From the NCBI RefSeq assembly GCF_003014755.1, contig NZ_PYAW01000002.1, forward strand, positions 1,178,001-1,242,000: a DNA stretch of 64,000 nucleotides, given 5' to 3'. The position numbers and the translations under genes are program-made. Under the pieces are notes generated by a model. That model was not told the DNA's origin, did not search any database, and saw only the letters and a list, made by a program, of their open reading frames with translations. How positions within the stretch are numbered: position 1 is the first letter of the stretch; each line of letters begins with the position of its first letter. The DNA comes from Chitinophaga niastensis. Lineage in GTDB: Bacteria > Bacteroidota > Bacteroidia > Chitinophagales > Chitinophagaceae. Positions 8,329 to 15,615 of the stretch are shown piece by piece.

Positions 8329-8885
8329 TGCCGGACAATTTTGAAAGTTTTATCCAACAGCATCGTGATGATTTTGATGTGCCAGGGCCTTCACCAAGAG
8401 TTTGGGACGCACTGGAGAGAGAATTACAGGAAAGCGGTAAAGGCAAAGTAGTGCGTCTGATGGCGAAGAACTGGTTTAAAGCGGCTGTAATAGCAGTATT
8501 GTTGGTAAACGCTGCTGCATTATTCTATCTCACCAAAAACAAAGAACAGCACCAGCAGGAAGTGGCTGCACTGTCTCCGGATATGCAGGAAGCAAAAGGC
8601 TACTATACTTCACGCATAAACGAAAAGCTGGAACTGATCAATGCTTATCCCGCTGAAGAACTTGGTCTTGATAGTGCCGCCCGTAAAGAGTTGGAGGTGC
8701 GTAACGACACCTATAAAGCACTGGAGAGAGAATTAAAAAACAATCCAGGTAATGAAAGGATACGCGCCGCTATGGTTCGCTATTATCAGTTAAAAATTGA
8801 TCTGCTCGATAAAATATTAGAAGAGTTGCACGAGAAGCACGTAACTCCCGGCCAAACAAAAAAACGATATGAAGCTGAAATTTAA
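8328..8885 (+). CDS. Membrane-anchored anti-sigma-like protein
   Basis: The 185-residue protein has a cytoplasmic N-terminus of about 48 residues (with VPGPSPRVWDALERELQ), one membrane helix (about 50-68) and a periplasmic helical domain rich in charged residues (about 85-170). This single-span layout next to and overlapping an ECF sigma gene is typical of Bacteroidota anti-sigma factors. No zinc-binding ZAS motif (HxxxCxxC) is visible, so it would not be a ZAS-type anti-sigma. The ATG overlaps the sigma stop codon, and the next gene starts 17 nt before this one ends. Function is inferred from context and topology. Confidence 0.7.
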   Translation: MPDNFESFIQQHRDDFDVPGPSPRVWDALERELQESGKGKVVRLMAKNWFKAAVIAVLLVNAAALFYLTKNKEQHQQEVAALSPDMQEAKGYYTSRINEKLELINAYPAEELGLDSAARKELEVRNDTYKALERELKNNPGNERIRAAMVRYYQLKIDLLDKILEELHEKHVTPGQTKKRYEAEI

Positions 8886-9954
8886 ATGCTTGTTATTGCT
8901 GTTGTTACCATTGGTGTCACAGGCCTATAATAATGGAACGACCTACAAAAAAATAATCAACAAAGAATTTGCGGTAAGTAATAATGCTGTATTAAGTATT
9001 TCCAACAAATACGGTAAAATTATCCTTCATGCCTGGAATAAAAATGAGATCAAAGCTACCATTACCGTTACCGGCTTTGGAAAAAAAGAATCAGAAGCAC
9101 AATCGATAGCTGATATCGTTGACGTTGCAACGGATAAAAACAGCCCTACTGCTGTTGCTTTACGCACCGTATACAACCCTTCAAAGCAAAGCTCCGGCTG
9201 GTTTTCATGGGGAGGCAAAATAGATTCAAAGGACTATGTAAATATTGATTACGAAGTATATATACCACAAAGTTTGCAGCGTTTGATAATAGATAATCAG
9301 TTTGGAGATGTGATTGCTGACAAGTTTACTTTTCCAGCCGATCTGGCGCTTAATTACTGCACCTACGACATCCGGGAAGCTGAAGATCTGTCTTTAAAAA
9401 TTAACTATTGTGATAAAGGTAAAATAGGAAAAGCCGGTAAGGTAAATGTAAAAGGAAATTACTCTACCATGCGCGGTGAGCAGCTGGGATCACTGGAAGC
9501 CAGTTCTAACTACAGCGAATACACGATTACCAAACTGGGTACTTTATCGATCTCTGCTAATTATGATGATTATAAAATAGAACAGGTGGAGCAGGTGAGT
9601 GGCAGATGTACTTATTCTGATGTGCGGCTGAATGAACTGCAACACCGGATAGATCTGAGAATGACTTATGGAGATGTTGTGATAAAGAAGACCAGTATGG
9701 GTTTCAAGGGTGCCGATCTACAGGTGACCTATGCCGATGTAAAAATAGCATTCCCACGCAAACAACCTTTGTCGCTCGATGTGAATTTGGTGTACGGCGA
9801 TCTGGGTACTGGCGGCTTGGAGCTTAAAAATGTGAGTTCCAACAAAAAAGGTTCAACGCTGATTTATTCAGCGCAGGCGGGAAGTGGTAGTGAGCCGGCA
9901 GCACAGATAAAGATCCGGGGCACTAATACTGATGTGAAGCTGGAAGCTTTTTAA
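8869..9954 (+). CDS. Exported beta-repeat protein (DUF4097-like)
   Basis: The 361-residue product starts with a signal peptide (about 1-19, SQAY) and then consists almost wholly of short beta-strands. Their pattern alternates small and polar residues (for example SNYSEYTITKLGTLSISANY, RMTYGDVVIKK, VTYADVKIAF) and resembles the parallel beta-helix DUF4097/adhesin-like proteins found in Bacteroidota sigma operons. Function is unknown. It is the third gene of the sigma operon and its start overlaps the anti-sigma gene by 17 nt, so its level is probably tied to the sigma factor. An envelope location facing the periplasm is inferred. Confidence 0.75.
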   Translation: MKLKFKCLLLLLLPLVSQAYNNGTTYKKIINKEFAVSNNAVLSISNKYGKIILHAWNKNEIKATITVTGFGKKESEAQSIADIVDVATDKNSPTAVALRTVYNPSKQSSGWFSWGGKIDSKDYVNIDYEVYIPQSLQRLIIDNQFGDVIADKFTFPADLALNYCTYDIREAEDLSLKINYCDKGKIGKAGKVNVKGNYSTMRGEQLGSLEASSNYSEYTITKLGTLSISANYDDYKIEQVEQVSGRCTYSDVRLNELQHRIDLRMTYGDVVIKKTSMGFKGADLQVTYADVKIAFPRKQPLSLDVNLVYGDLGTGGLELKNVSSNKKGSTLIYSAQAGSGSEPAAQIKIRGTNTDVKLEAF

Positions 9955-10008
9955 AATATGGCCATTCTAAAACCTCTTTTATAAATTTAATTATTTAAAA
10001 GTTACACT

Positions 10009-10743
10009 ATGAAACGATTTGCAATTTATGTTCTTATTGCATTACCATTATTACTGGCGTCAGGTGTATTTATGTCCTTCGCCCAATCCAGTAACGAGAA
10101 GATAAGAGGTAACGGGAATGTTAAACAGGAAGCCAGAAATGCTACTCCCTTTAAGGATATCAGCACTTCAGGTGTATATAAGGTGATCATCCTGCAAGGC
10201 AATACACATAGTATTAAAATAGAAGCAGAAGATAATTTACTGCCTTATATAATTACAGATATTTCCGGTGGTAAACTGGACATTCACTCTAAGAAAGGGT
10301 ATAACATCCAGCCTACTAAAGAGATCACCGTGTATATAACGTTGCAGAAAGTGGAAAGGCTGTCGGCCAGTGGAGCTGGTGGTTTTAGCAGTAACGGCCT
10401 GTTAAAGAGTGATCTTATCAAATTAGAATTCAGTGGTGCAGCAGATGCAGATCTGAATATCAATACCCATGAACTGGAGGTTAGTATTTCCGGTGCCAGC
10501 AATGTAAAATTGAAAGGCAATAGCAGTGAGGCTGATTACCGTATTTCAGGTTCAGCTGATATTGCAGCCCTGGATTTGCAAACAGACAATGTACGTATTG
10601 GTATTTCCGGTACAGGTAAAGCAAATGTAAATGCGCAGAAAAAACTGGATATCAGCGTTTCTGGTATGGGGAAAGTGAAGTATACAGGCGAGCCCAGCAT
10701 TACACAGGCTATATCCGGTATGGGTAAGATCAGTAAGATATAA
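10009..10743 (+). CDS. Head GIN domain (DUF2807) exported protein
   Basis: This 244-residue protein has a signal peptide (about 1-26). The DUF2807 fold follows, with an initial GNGNVKQEAR...FKDISTSGVYKVIILQG segment and repeated G-A/S-G turns (SASGAGGFSS, FSGAADAD, ISGASNVKL, ISGTGKANV, VSGMGKVKY, ISGMGKISK) that make a right-handed beta-helix. The family is exported, abundant in Bacteroidota and of unknown function. It lies 54 nt after the previous gene on the same strand and ends before a strong terminator at 10770, closing the sigma operon. Confidence 0.88.
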   Translation: MKRFAIYVLIALPLLLASGVFMSFAQSSNEKIRGNGNVKQEARNATPFKDISTSGVYKVIILQGNTHSIKIEAEDNLLPYIITDISGGKLDIHSKKGYNIQPTKEITVYITLQKVERLSASGAGGFSSNGLLKSDLIKLEFSGAADADLNINTHELEVSISGASNVKLKGNSSEADYRISGSADIAALDLQTDNVRIGISGTGKANVNAQKKLDISVSGMGKVKYTGEPSITQAISGMGKISKI

Positions 10744-10769
10744 TTAATTTAGATTTAGATATATGTGCG

Positions 10770-10802
10770 GCAGGTAGTTCTCTACCTGCTTTTTCTTTTT
10801 TA
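10770..10802 (+). terminator. Strong Rho-independent terminator of the sigma operon
   Basis: A perfect 8-bp stem (gcaggtag / ctacctgc) with a TTCT loop is followed by a 13-nt T-rich tract. Confidence 0.9.
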
Positions 10803-10808
10803 TATTTG
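10801..10808 (+). promoter_or_regulatory. Candidate -7 box of yajQ promoter
   Basis: TATATTTG matches TAnnTTTG, 27 nt before the yajQ ATG, and abuts the T-tract of the preceding terminator. No clear TTG element lies upstream. Confidence 0.5.
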
Positions 10809-10834
10809 TCGCTCGTATATTAAATCTTATAGTT

Positions 10835-11326
10835 ATGCCGTCCTTTGATATTGTTAGCAAAGTAGATTTACAGACACTGGATAATGCCATCAACACGGTG
10901 AAGAAAGAAATCACCAACAGGTTTGATTTCAAGGGTTCACATGTGGAGATTGAGCTGAATAAGAAAGAACTGGTGTTGAATATAGAAGTAGATAGTGATA
11001 TGAAGCTGGGTCAGGTATTGGATGTATTGGTGAGTCGTACCATGCGTCAGGGACTGGATGCGGCTATTTACGACCAGAGTAAGGAGCCTTATCAGAGTGG
11101 TAAGGTGTTTAAGAAAGAAATTCCTATCCGTAACGGGATCAGGCAGGAAGATGCCAAGAAAGTGGTGAAGCTGATTAAGGATTCCGGATTAAAGGTACAG
11201 GCGGCCATTATGGACGATATTGTACGGGTAACTGCCAAAAAGATTGATGACTTACAGGAAGTTATACAAGCTTGCAGGGAAGCCAGTCTGGGTATACCTT
11301 TGCAGTATATAAATATGAAATCCTGA
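10835..11326 (+). CDS. yajQ: YajQ family cyclic-di-GMP-binding protein
   Basis: The 163-residue protein begins with the family signature MPSFDIVSKVDLQTLDNAIN and matches the usual length (about 163). Two ferredoxin-like halves are visible, the second around RVTAKKIDDLQEVIQ. YajQ proteins bind nucleotides. In Xanthomonas the homologue binds cyclic di-GMP and acts with a transcription factor; the role in Bacteroidota is not established. The gene sits alone between the sigma operon terminator and rpmE2, with its own candidate promoter. Confidence 0.95.
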   Translation: MPSFDIVSKVDLQTLDNAINTVKKEITNRFDFKGSHVEIELNKKELVLNIEVDSDMKLGQVLDVLVSRTMRQGLDAAIYDQSKEPYQSGKVFKKEIPIRNGIRQEDAKKVVKLIKDSGLKVQAAIMDDIVRVTAKKIDDLQEVIQACREASLGIPLQYINMKS

Positions 11327-11344
11327 TTTTTTTACGAATAATCT

Positions 11345-11374
11345 TTGGGTGTTAAAGAAAATTAGTTAACTTTG
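11345..11374 (+). promoter_or_regulatory. Promoter of the L31 gene (Bacteroidota consensus)
   Basis: TTG at 11345-11347, a 19-nt spacer and TAACTTTG at 11367-11374 match the Bacteroidota -33/-7 consensus. The box overlaps the upstream in-frame ATG at 11372, which shows that the real start is the ATG at 11402. Confidence 0.8.
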
Positions 11375-11401
11375 CACCCTGTATTTACAATAATTTTTGA
11401 T

Positions 11402-11653
11402 ATGAAACAGGGAATCCATCCAGAAAGTTACAGATTTGTGATATTTAAAGATATGTCAAACGGAGACAGCTTTTTAAGCCGCTCTACAGCTCCTACCAAA
11501 GAAACTGCAAAGTGGGAAGACGGTAATGAGTATCCGTTGATCAAGTTGGAAATTTCCAATACTTCTCATCCTTTTTACACTGGTAAGAACGTATTGGTGG
11601 ATACTGCAGGACGTATTGATAAATTCAACAAACGCTACGCTAAAAAAGCATAG
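11402..11653 (+). CDS. rpmE2: Type B 50S ribosomal protein L31
   Basis: The 83-residue product starts [21 protein letters not shown] and has the body of the type B L31 family ([40 protein letters not shown], named here by its ends). It lacks the zinc-binding Cys set of type A L31, as expected. L31 sits at the central protuberance of the large subunit and bridges the subunits. A frame-open ATG lies 30 nt upstream at 11372, but it falls inside the promoter -7 box. A strong terminator follows at 11680. Lack of zinc dependence allows use under zinc limitation, but no Zur-like site was seen. Confidence 0.97.
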   Translation: MKQGIHPESYRFVIFKDMSNGDSFLSRSTAPTKETAKWEDGNEYPLIKLEISNTSHPFYTGKNVLVDTAGRIDKFNKRYAKKA

Positions 11654-11679
11654 TTTTTTAGTAAAATATTTTTTTAAAG

Positions 11680-11714
11680 AATCCCATCGGCTTTCGATGG
11701 GATTTTTTATTTTT
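11680..11714 (+). terminator. Rho-independent terminator of the L31 gene
   Basis: A 10-bp perfect stem (aatcccatcg / cgatgggatt) with a 5-nt loop is followed by a T-rich tract that reaches to within 8 nt of the next start codon. Confidence 0.9.
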
Positions 11715-11721
11715 AACCCCT

Positions 11722-12909
11722 ATGGAGCGTAATTACATTCTTTTTGACTCGCCCGTACGTGATTTGTTATATCCCTTTACACACACAAGACCCATTGCCG
11801 CCTGCAGAGTAGGAATACTTACCATACAGGAGAAATGGGAACACTGGCTGGGTACGGGAGTTAGTCATTTCACTGTACCGCACCTGCAGGATAAATTCCC
11901 CTTGCACCGCGCAGATGGTAATACTATCAATATCCTGTTGAACGGGCATATCTTGCCTGATGCAGGACTGATAGCGGCCATAGCTGCCCTTCAGCCGGAT
12001 GAGGAACTGTATAAAGACAACCATTTGTTAGCAAAAACCTTTGTGGGACAGGAGGTACATCTGTTGGCGCCGGCCGATCGAAAAAATTATCCGGGGGAAG
12101 TAGTAGGAATATTTATGCCATGGGATATCTTTGCGCTCAACGACAAAGCAATAAGGGCAGATTTTACCCTGCTCACTGAAGGGAAAACATCTGCCCCCAT
12201 ATCATCCACCAATCAATTGATCAATGCTACGGATATTTTCCTGGAGCCCGGCGCTACAGTGGAATGTAGCATATTGAACGCAACTACGGGACCCATTTAC
12301 ATAGGAAAGAATGCGCAAATCATGGAAGGCTGCCTGATAAGGGGGGCATTTGCCATGGGGGAAGGAGCGGTTTTGAAAATGGGCACTAAAATATATGGTG
12401 CCACTACACTGGGGCCTTTTTGCACTGGTGGCGGAGAGATCAAAAACAGCGTTTTGTTTGGTTATTCTAATAAAGGACACGACGGTTACCTGGGAGATGC
12501 AGTGGTAGGGGAATGGTGTAACCTGGGCGCCAATACTTCCTGCTCTAACCTGAAGAATAATGTTTCCCAGGTGAAGGTATGGGTAGAAGCCAAAGGAGAA
12601 GCAGTTCCGGCGGGATTGAAATGTGGTGTGCTGATGGGAGATCACAGCCGGTGTGGTATTAATACGATGTTGAATACCGGGACGGTGATAGGCGTATCCT
12701 GCAATGTATTTGGCGGGCATTTTCCGGCTAAATTCAACCCTTCGTTCAGTTGGGGTGGCGAGGACACTGAAAGGACCTATCGTTTGCCGGAGGCCCTCCG
12801 GGATGCCGGTAGCTGGATGGCCTTAAAAGGCCGGGAACTGCAAGAGGCGGACCGGAATATCCTGGAAGCAGTGTATGAACTGGTAAATTTTAAAGACCTT
12901 AAAACTTAA
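11722..12909 (+). CDS. GlmU-like sugar nucleotidyltransferase / acetyltransferase protein (Bacteroidota type)
   Basis: The 395-residue protein has an unusual N-terminal half (MERNYILFDSPVRDLLYPFTHTRPIAACRVGI) and a C-terminal left-handed beta-helix region of hexapeptide repeats (about 195-345). The repeats include GPIYIGKNAQIMEGCLIRG and the N-L-G-A-N-T-S-C-S-N-L-K-N stretch that in GlmU lines the acetyl-CoA site. Bacteroidota lacking classical GlmU are thought to use this family for UDP-GlcNAc synthesis; that is family knowledge and not tested here. It forms an operon with tpiA, whose start lies 13 nt after its stop, and the preceding terminator leaves almost no leader. Confidence 0.85.
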   Translation: MERNYILFDSPVRDLLYPFTHTRPIAACRVGILTIQEKWEHWLGTGVSHFTVPHLQDKFPLHRADGNTINILLNGHILPDAGLIAAIAALQPDEELYKDNHLLAKTFVGQEVHLLAPADRKNYPGEVVGIFMPWDIFALNDKAIRADFTLLTEGKTSAPISSTNQLINATDIFLEPGATVECSILNATTGPIYIGKNAQIMEGCLIRGAFAMGEGAVLKMGTKIYGATTLGPFCTGGGEIKNSVLFGYSNKGHDGYLGDAVVGEWCNLGANTSCSNLKNNVSQVKVWVEAKGEAVPAGLKCGVLMGDHSRCGINTMLNTGTVIGVSCNVFGGHFPAKFNPSFSWGGEDTERTYRLPEALRDAGSWMALKGRELQEADRNILEAVYELVNFKDLKT

Positions 12910-12922
12910 TATCACAGTATTT

Positions 12923-13684
12923 ATGAGAAAAAAAATTGTTGCAGGTAACTGGAAAATGAATCTTACGCTGGCACAGGGCGAACAGCTGATCAACGACATT
13001 TTACAGGCAGGGCTGAAATTGGAAGAAGGACAGGAAGTAGTAGTTGCTACGCCTTTTCCTTATTTGTTGAAAGCGAAGTCGCTGTTAAAAAATTATCCTG
13101 GTTTTTATGTAGCTGCTCAAAATTGCTACAGTGAAAAGTCAGGAGCTTATACCGGCGAAGTATCTGCAGAAATGCTGCAATCAATAGGAGTGGATTATGT
13201 TATTTTGGGTCACTCTGAAAGAAGAGAGTACTTCCAGGAAAGCAATGCTATGCTGGCTAAGAAAATTGACCAAGTTCTGGCAAATGGTCTGAAGCCAATC
13301 TTTTGTTGCGGTGAGCCACTGGCCATCAGACAGGCAGAAACGCAGAATGATTATGTAGCTAAACAACTGGAAGAAAGTTTGTATCATCTGACTGTGGAGC
13401 AACTGAAAAATGTAGTGATTGCGTATGAGCCTATCTGGGCAATAGGTACAGGTCTTACTGCCAGCTCTGCACAGGCGCAGGACATGCATGCTTTCATCAG
13501 ATCGCAGATTGCTAATAAATTTGGCCGTGAGGCCGCATTACATACATCTATTTTATATGGCGGTAGTGCTAAGCCGGGTAATGCAGGGGAGTTGTTTGGC
13601 TGCGCTGATGTTGATGGAGGCCTGATTGGCGGTGCATCGCTGGTAGCTGCCGACTTTGTTGCTATTATTCAGAAACTTTCATAA
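12923..13684 (+). CDS. tpiA: Triose-phosphate isomerase
   Basis: The 253-residue enzyme interconverts dihydroxyacetone phosphate and glyceraldehyde 3-phosphate in glycolysis. All catalytic motifs are present: AGNWKMN with Asn9 and Lys11, the catalytic His97 in ILGHSERREYF, Glu169 in AYEPIWAIGTG with the flexible loop, and the phosphate-binding LYGGSAKPGNA. Length is normal. It follows the GlmU-like gene by 13 nt and is closed by a terminator 9 nt after its stop, so the two form a tight two-gene operon. Confidence 0.98.
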   Translation: MRKKIVAGNWKMNLTLAQGEQLINDILQAGLKLEEGQEVVVATPFPYLLKAKSLLKNYPGFYVAAQNCYSEKSGAYTGEVSAEMLQSIGVDYVILGHSERREYFQESNAMLAKKIDQVLANGLKPIFCCGEPLAIRQAETQNDYVAKQLEESLYHLTVEQLKNVVIAYEPIWAIGTGLTASSAQAQDMHAFIRSQIANKFGREAALHTSILYGGSAKPGNAGELFGCADVDGGLIGGASLVAADFVAIIQKLS

Positions 13685-13693
13685 ATGCTTTAG

Positions 13694-13726
13694 AAATACG
13701 CAGTTAGCAAGACTGCGTATTTTTTT
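13694..13726 (+). terminator. Rho-independent terminator of the tpiA operon
   Basis: An 11-bp stem (aaatacgcagt / actgcgtattt) with a 7-nt loop runs into a T-tract. Confidence 0.9.
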
Positions 13727-13815
13727 AGTAAAAAATGCTAAAAAAATTAGTAATTTCAAATAATGTTTGTATATTCGTATTGTCATTCTAACAGGGAGAA
13801 TTAAAATATCAGGTT

Positions 13816-14412
13816 ATGAATACGAATTATGAAATTTCGGAAGAGTTATTTGATTATTTGTTGGTGGTGAACCCGGATGTGCTGGTAACAAAAGATGTGA
13901 CCCGTATCCGTCAGTTTGTTGCAACAGAGTTGAACGATGCTGGTATTTCGGCAGCGCCGGTACATGTGGCATTGTTCCGCTCAGCCTTTCCGGAGCGTTT
14001 CCAGGACGACTTTGTAGCTATGCTCGAAGAGGTAGCCCGGAAACAGGCAGGTTTTGCGATCTATACCTCCAAGATAGATGCATTCAAACATGCAGATGGA
14101 AACAACAGTGTTTTTATCAATGTGGCTAACCCCAAACCGTTGATAGATTTGCATCGCAGCGTTATGCAGGCTTTTGAATTAAAACCGCAGACGTTTAAAC
14201 CTCATATTTTGCTGGCAAGAGGCCTGGCAGATGGGGAAGTCAATAAAGTGTTACCGTTATTGGTGCAGCAGTTATTTGTACGCAGCTTTAATTGCCATTG
14301 TTTTAGTTTATTGAAGAGGCCTGCTGCCGGTGGTAAATATGAGCGCGTTAAAGATTTTGTATTTGGAGATATTGAACATATGGTAGGATCATTATTTAAC
14401 TATGCTGCATAA
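13816..14412 (+). CDS. 2H phosphoesterase / 2'-5' RNA ligase-like protein with altered motifs
   Basis: The 198-residue protein resembles the 2H phosphoesterase (LigT) superfamily: two His motifs sit about 80 residues apart on beta-strands, PVHVALFR (His50) and FKPHILLAR (His130). In active 2H enzymes each motif is H-x-T/S; here the third positions are Ala and Leu. The two His are kept, so weak activity or only ligand binding is possible. Superfamily members hydrolyse 2',3'-cyclic nucleotide ends or ligate RNA. The gene stands alone after the tpiA terminator and before a 679-nt gene-free region. The assignment rests on motif spacing and is moderate. Confidence 0.65.
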   Translation: MNTNYEISEELFDYLLVVNPDVLVTKDVTRIRQFVATELNDAGISAAPVHVALFRSAFPERFQDDFVAMLEEVARKQAGFAIYTSKIDAFKHADGNNSVFINVANPKPLIDLHRSVMQAFELKPQTFKPHILLARGLADGEVNKVLPLLVQQLFVRSFNCHCFSLLKRPAAGGKYERVKDFVFGDIEHMVGSLFNYAA

Positions 14413-15091
14413 GTAGTAAGTAATTGTCTGAGCCAGGAATTACCGGATGGTAGATTCGCAGGATTGATGAGGAATGAACGAGTATAATAATTTGTAGCCC
14501 CTACTTCAGTTTTCATCAATGTTTGTTCCCTCAAGTTAGCCATCCTTTCACATCCGTTGCCGTTGCATACTTGTGCTCATTTGAGTGCGGTTAAAGCGCA
14601 GCGTGTTATTAGATTCGTTAGACCACATTTTCATAAAATGCTGCGGATCAATTAAATCCGGTAAATCCTGGTTCAGACAATTTTAATTGTAGTGTTAATT
14701 GTTGTTAATTAATGACCCGTTGTTTTGATCATTGGTAGTTGATATTGGCCAATATTGTTTCTATAAATAAGGGAGATGATAGTTAGTTGTTTTGATGACA
14801 GGTATTGGGCCCCAGCCAGTTTTGTTTCCATAAATCAGGGAGATGACAATCAGTTGTTTTAATCACTGGTTACGGGTATTATGCAGTTTTGTTATCATAA
14901 GTTAATTAGATGTTAGTCTGTTGTTTTGAAGTTCCCTTTATTGGATAATTTATTTAGATGAGTTAAGCTGTTTGTTCCATTGTTTTTATCGAAATTGAGA
15001 TCATATTTGAGGTAAGCCATATCAATCTACTGTGAGATGCAATCACGATAGGGGCTGTTTAAGATAGTTATTGAGTTAATCATTCGTACTT
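14413..15091 (+). other. Gene-free region of 679 nt with repeat fragments
   Basis: No credible ORF is seen on either strand. It contains a 19-nt fragment (14662-14680) identical to part of the long inverted repeat at 19700-19718, and a 67-nt tandem repeat (14719-14919). The rest, up to the acylphosphatase start, is AT-rich. Confidence 0.7.
14719..14919 (+). repeat. Degenerate tandem repeat, three 67-nt units
   Basis: Three consecutive units of exactly 67 nt begin at 14719, 14786 and 14853, each opening with GTTGTTTTRAT. Shared blocks include an ATTGTTT/GTTTTGTT segment and a TAA-rich GGGAGATGA-like tail. A truncated fourth unit starts at 14920 with GTTGTTTTGAAG. No ORF uses the repeat. It is not CRISPR-like, because there are no unique spacers between conserved short repeats. 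Confidence 0.7.
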
Positions 15092-15379
15092 ATGGTAACC
15101 AAGTCAATTGTGCACAAAGAGATTATTGTGAAAGGCCGTGTGCAGGGAGTGGGTTTCAGAGCTAATGCTAAACATGTGGCTGATTTAATGGGAGTGCAGG
15201 GGCAAGTTAAGAACCTGCCTGATGGTAACGTGTGGATAGTAGCAGAAGCAGAATTACCAGTGATGGAAAATTTTTTGGCCTGGTGCAGAACAGGGCCTGC
15301 CGGGTCAATCGTAAAAGAGCTGGAGATCAGCACTAATAGCGTACAACACATCAAGGGATTTGCTATCCTTCATTCATAA
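15092..15379 (+). CDS. acyP: Acylphosphatase
   Basis: This 95-residue protein matches the small acylphosphatase family in length and motifs. It has the phosphate-binding loop GRVQGVGFR with catalytic Arg23, the GQVKNLPDGNVWIVAEA segment with catalytic Asn41, and a C-terminal beta-strand. The enzyme hydrolyses carboxyl-phosphate bonds such as acetyl phosphate and 1,3-bisphosphoglycerate. The ATG at 15092 is kept because the first strand begins right after it. It converges with the papain-like peptidase gene, and a long hairpin lies between them. Confidence 0.95.
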   Translation: MVTKSIVHKEIIVKGRVQGVGFRANAKHVADLMGVQGQVKNLPDGNVWIVAEAELPVMENFLAWCRTGPAGSIVKELEISTNSVQHIKGFAILHS

Positions 15380-15450
15380 ACCCTGGTCCGATAACAAGGT
15401 GTTCCCCTATGCCAATTAGTCGCGTACAGCGTTATCTGTGACCTAACAAT

Positions 15451-15513
15451 AAGCGCAAAGAAATTTAACGGAGCAATGCAACTGAATACAACCGTAAAAA
15501 TTTCTTTGCGCTT
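15451..15513. terminator. Long inverted repeat, probable bidirectional terminator
   Basis: Perfect 16-bp arms (15451-15466 and 15498-15513, aagcgcaaagaaattt and its complement) flank a 31-nt loop. The distal arm is followed by T-rich sequence. It lies between the convergent acylphosphatase and peptidase genes. Confidence 0.6.
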
Positions 15514-15615
15514 TTGTTATTTTTAATCTCGCTTTCGCTGCAGGTTGTTCCGTATATCAAATAGTGACTTACGGGCGCAACAAATTATTTGCTACTGTTG
15601 CGTTGCCTTTCCTTT

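Noticed and set aside
8328..8885. ZAS-type zinc anti-sigma assignment
   Set aside because: No HxxxCxxC motif is present; the protein is kept as a single-span anti-sigma-like protein only from context.
12202..12720. 172-codon minus-strand ORF across the GlmU-like gene
   Set aside because: It overlaps a well-supported hexapeptide-repeat protein in antisense and its product has no family features.
14719..14990. The 67-nt repeats as a CRISPR array or integron attC array
   Set aside because: There are no short identical repeats separated by unique spacers, no cas genes, no integrase and no attC-type core sites.
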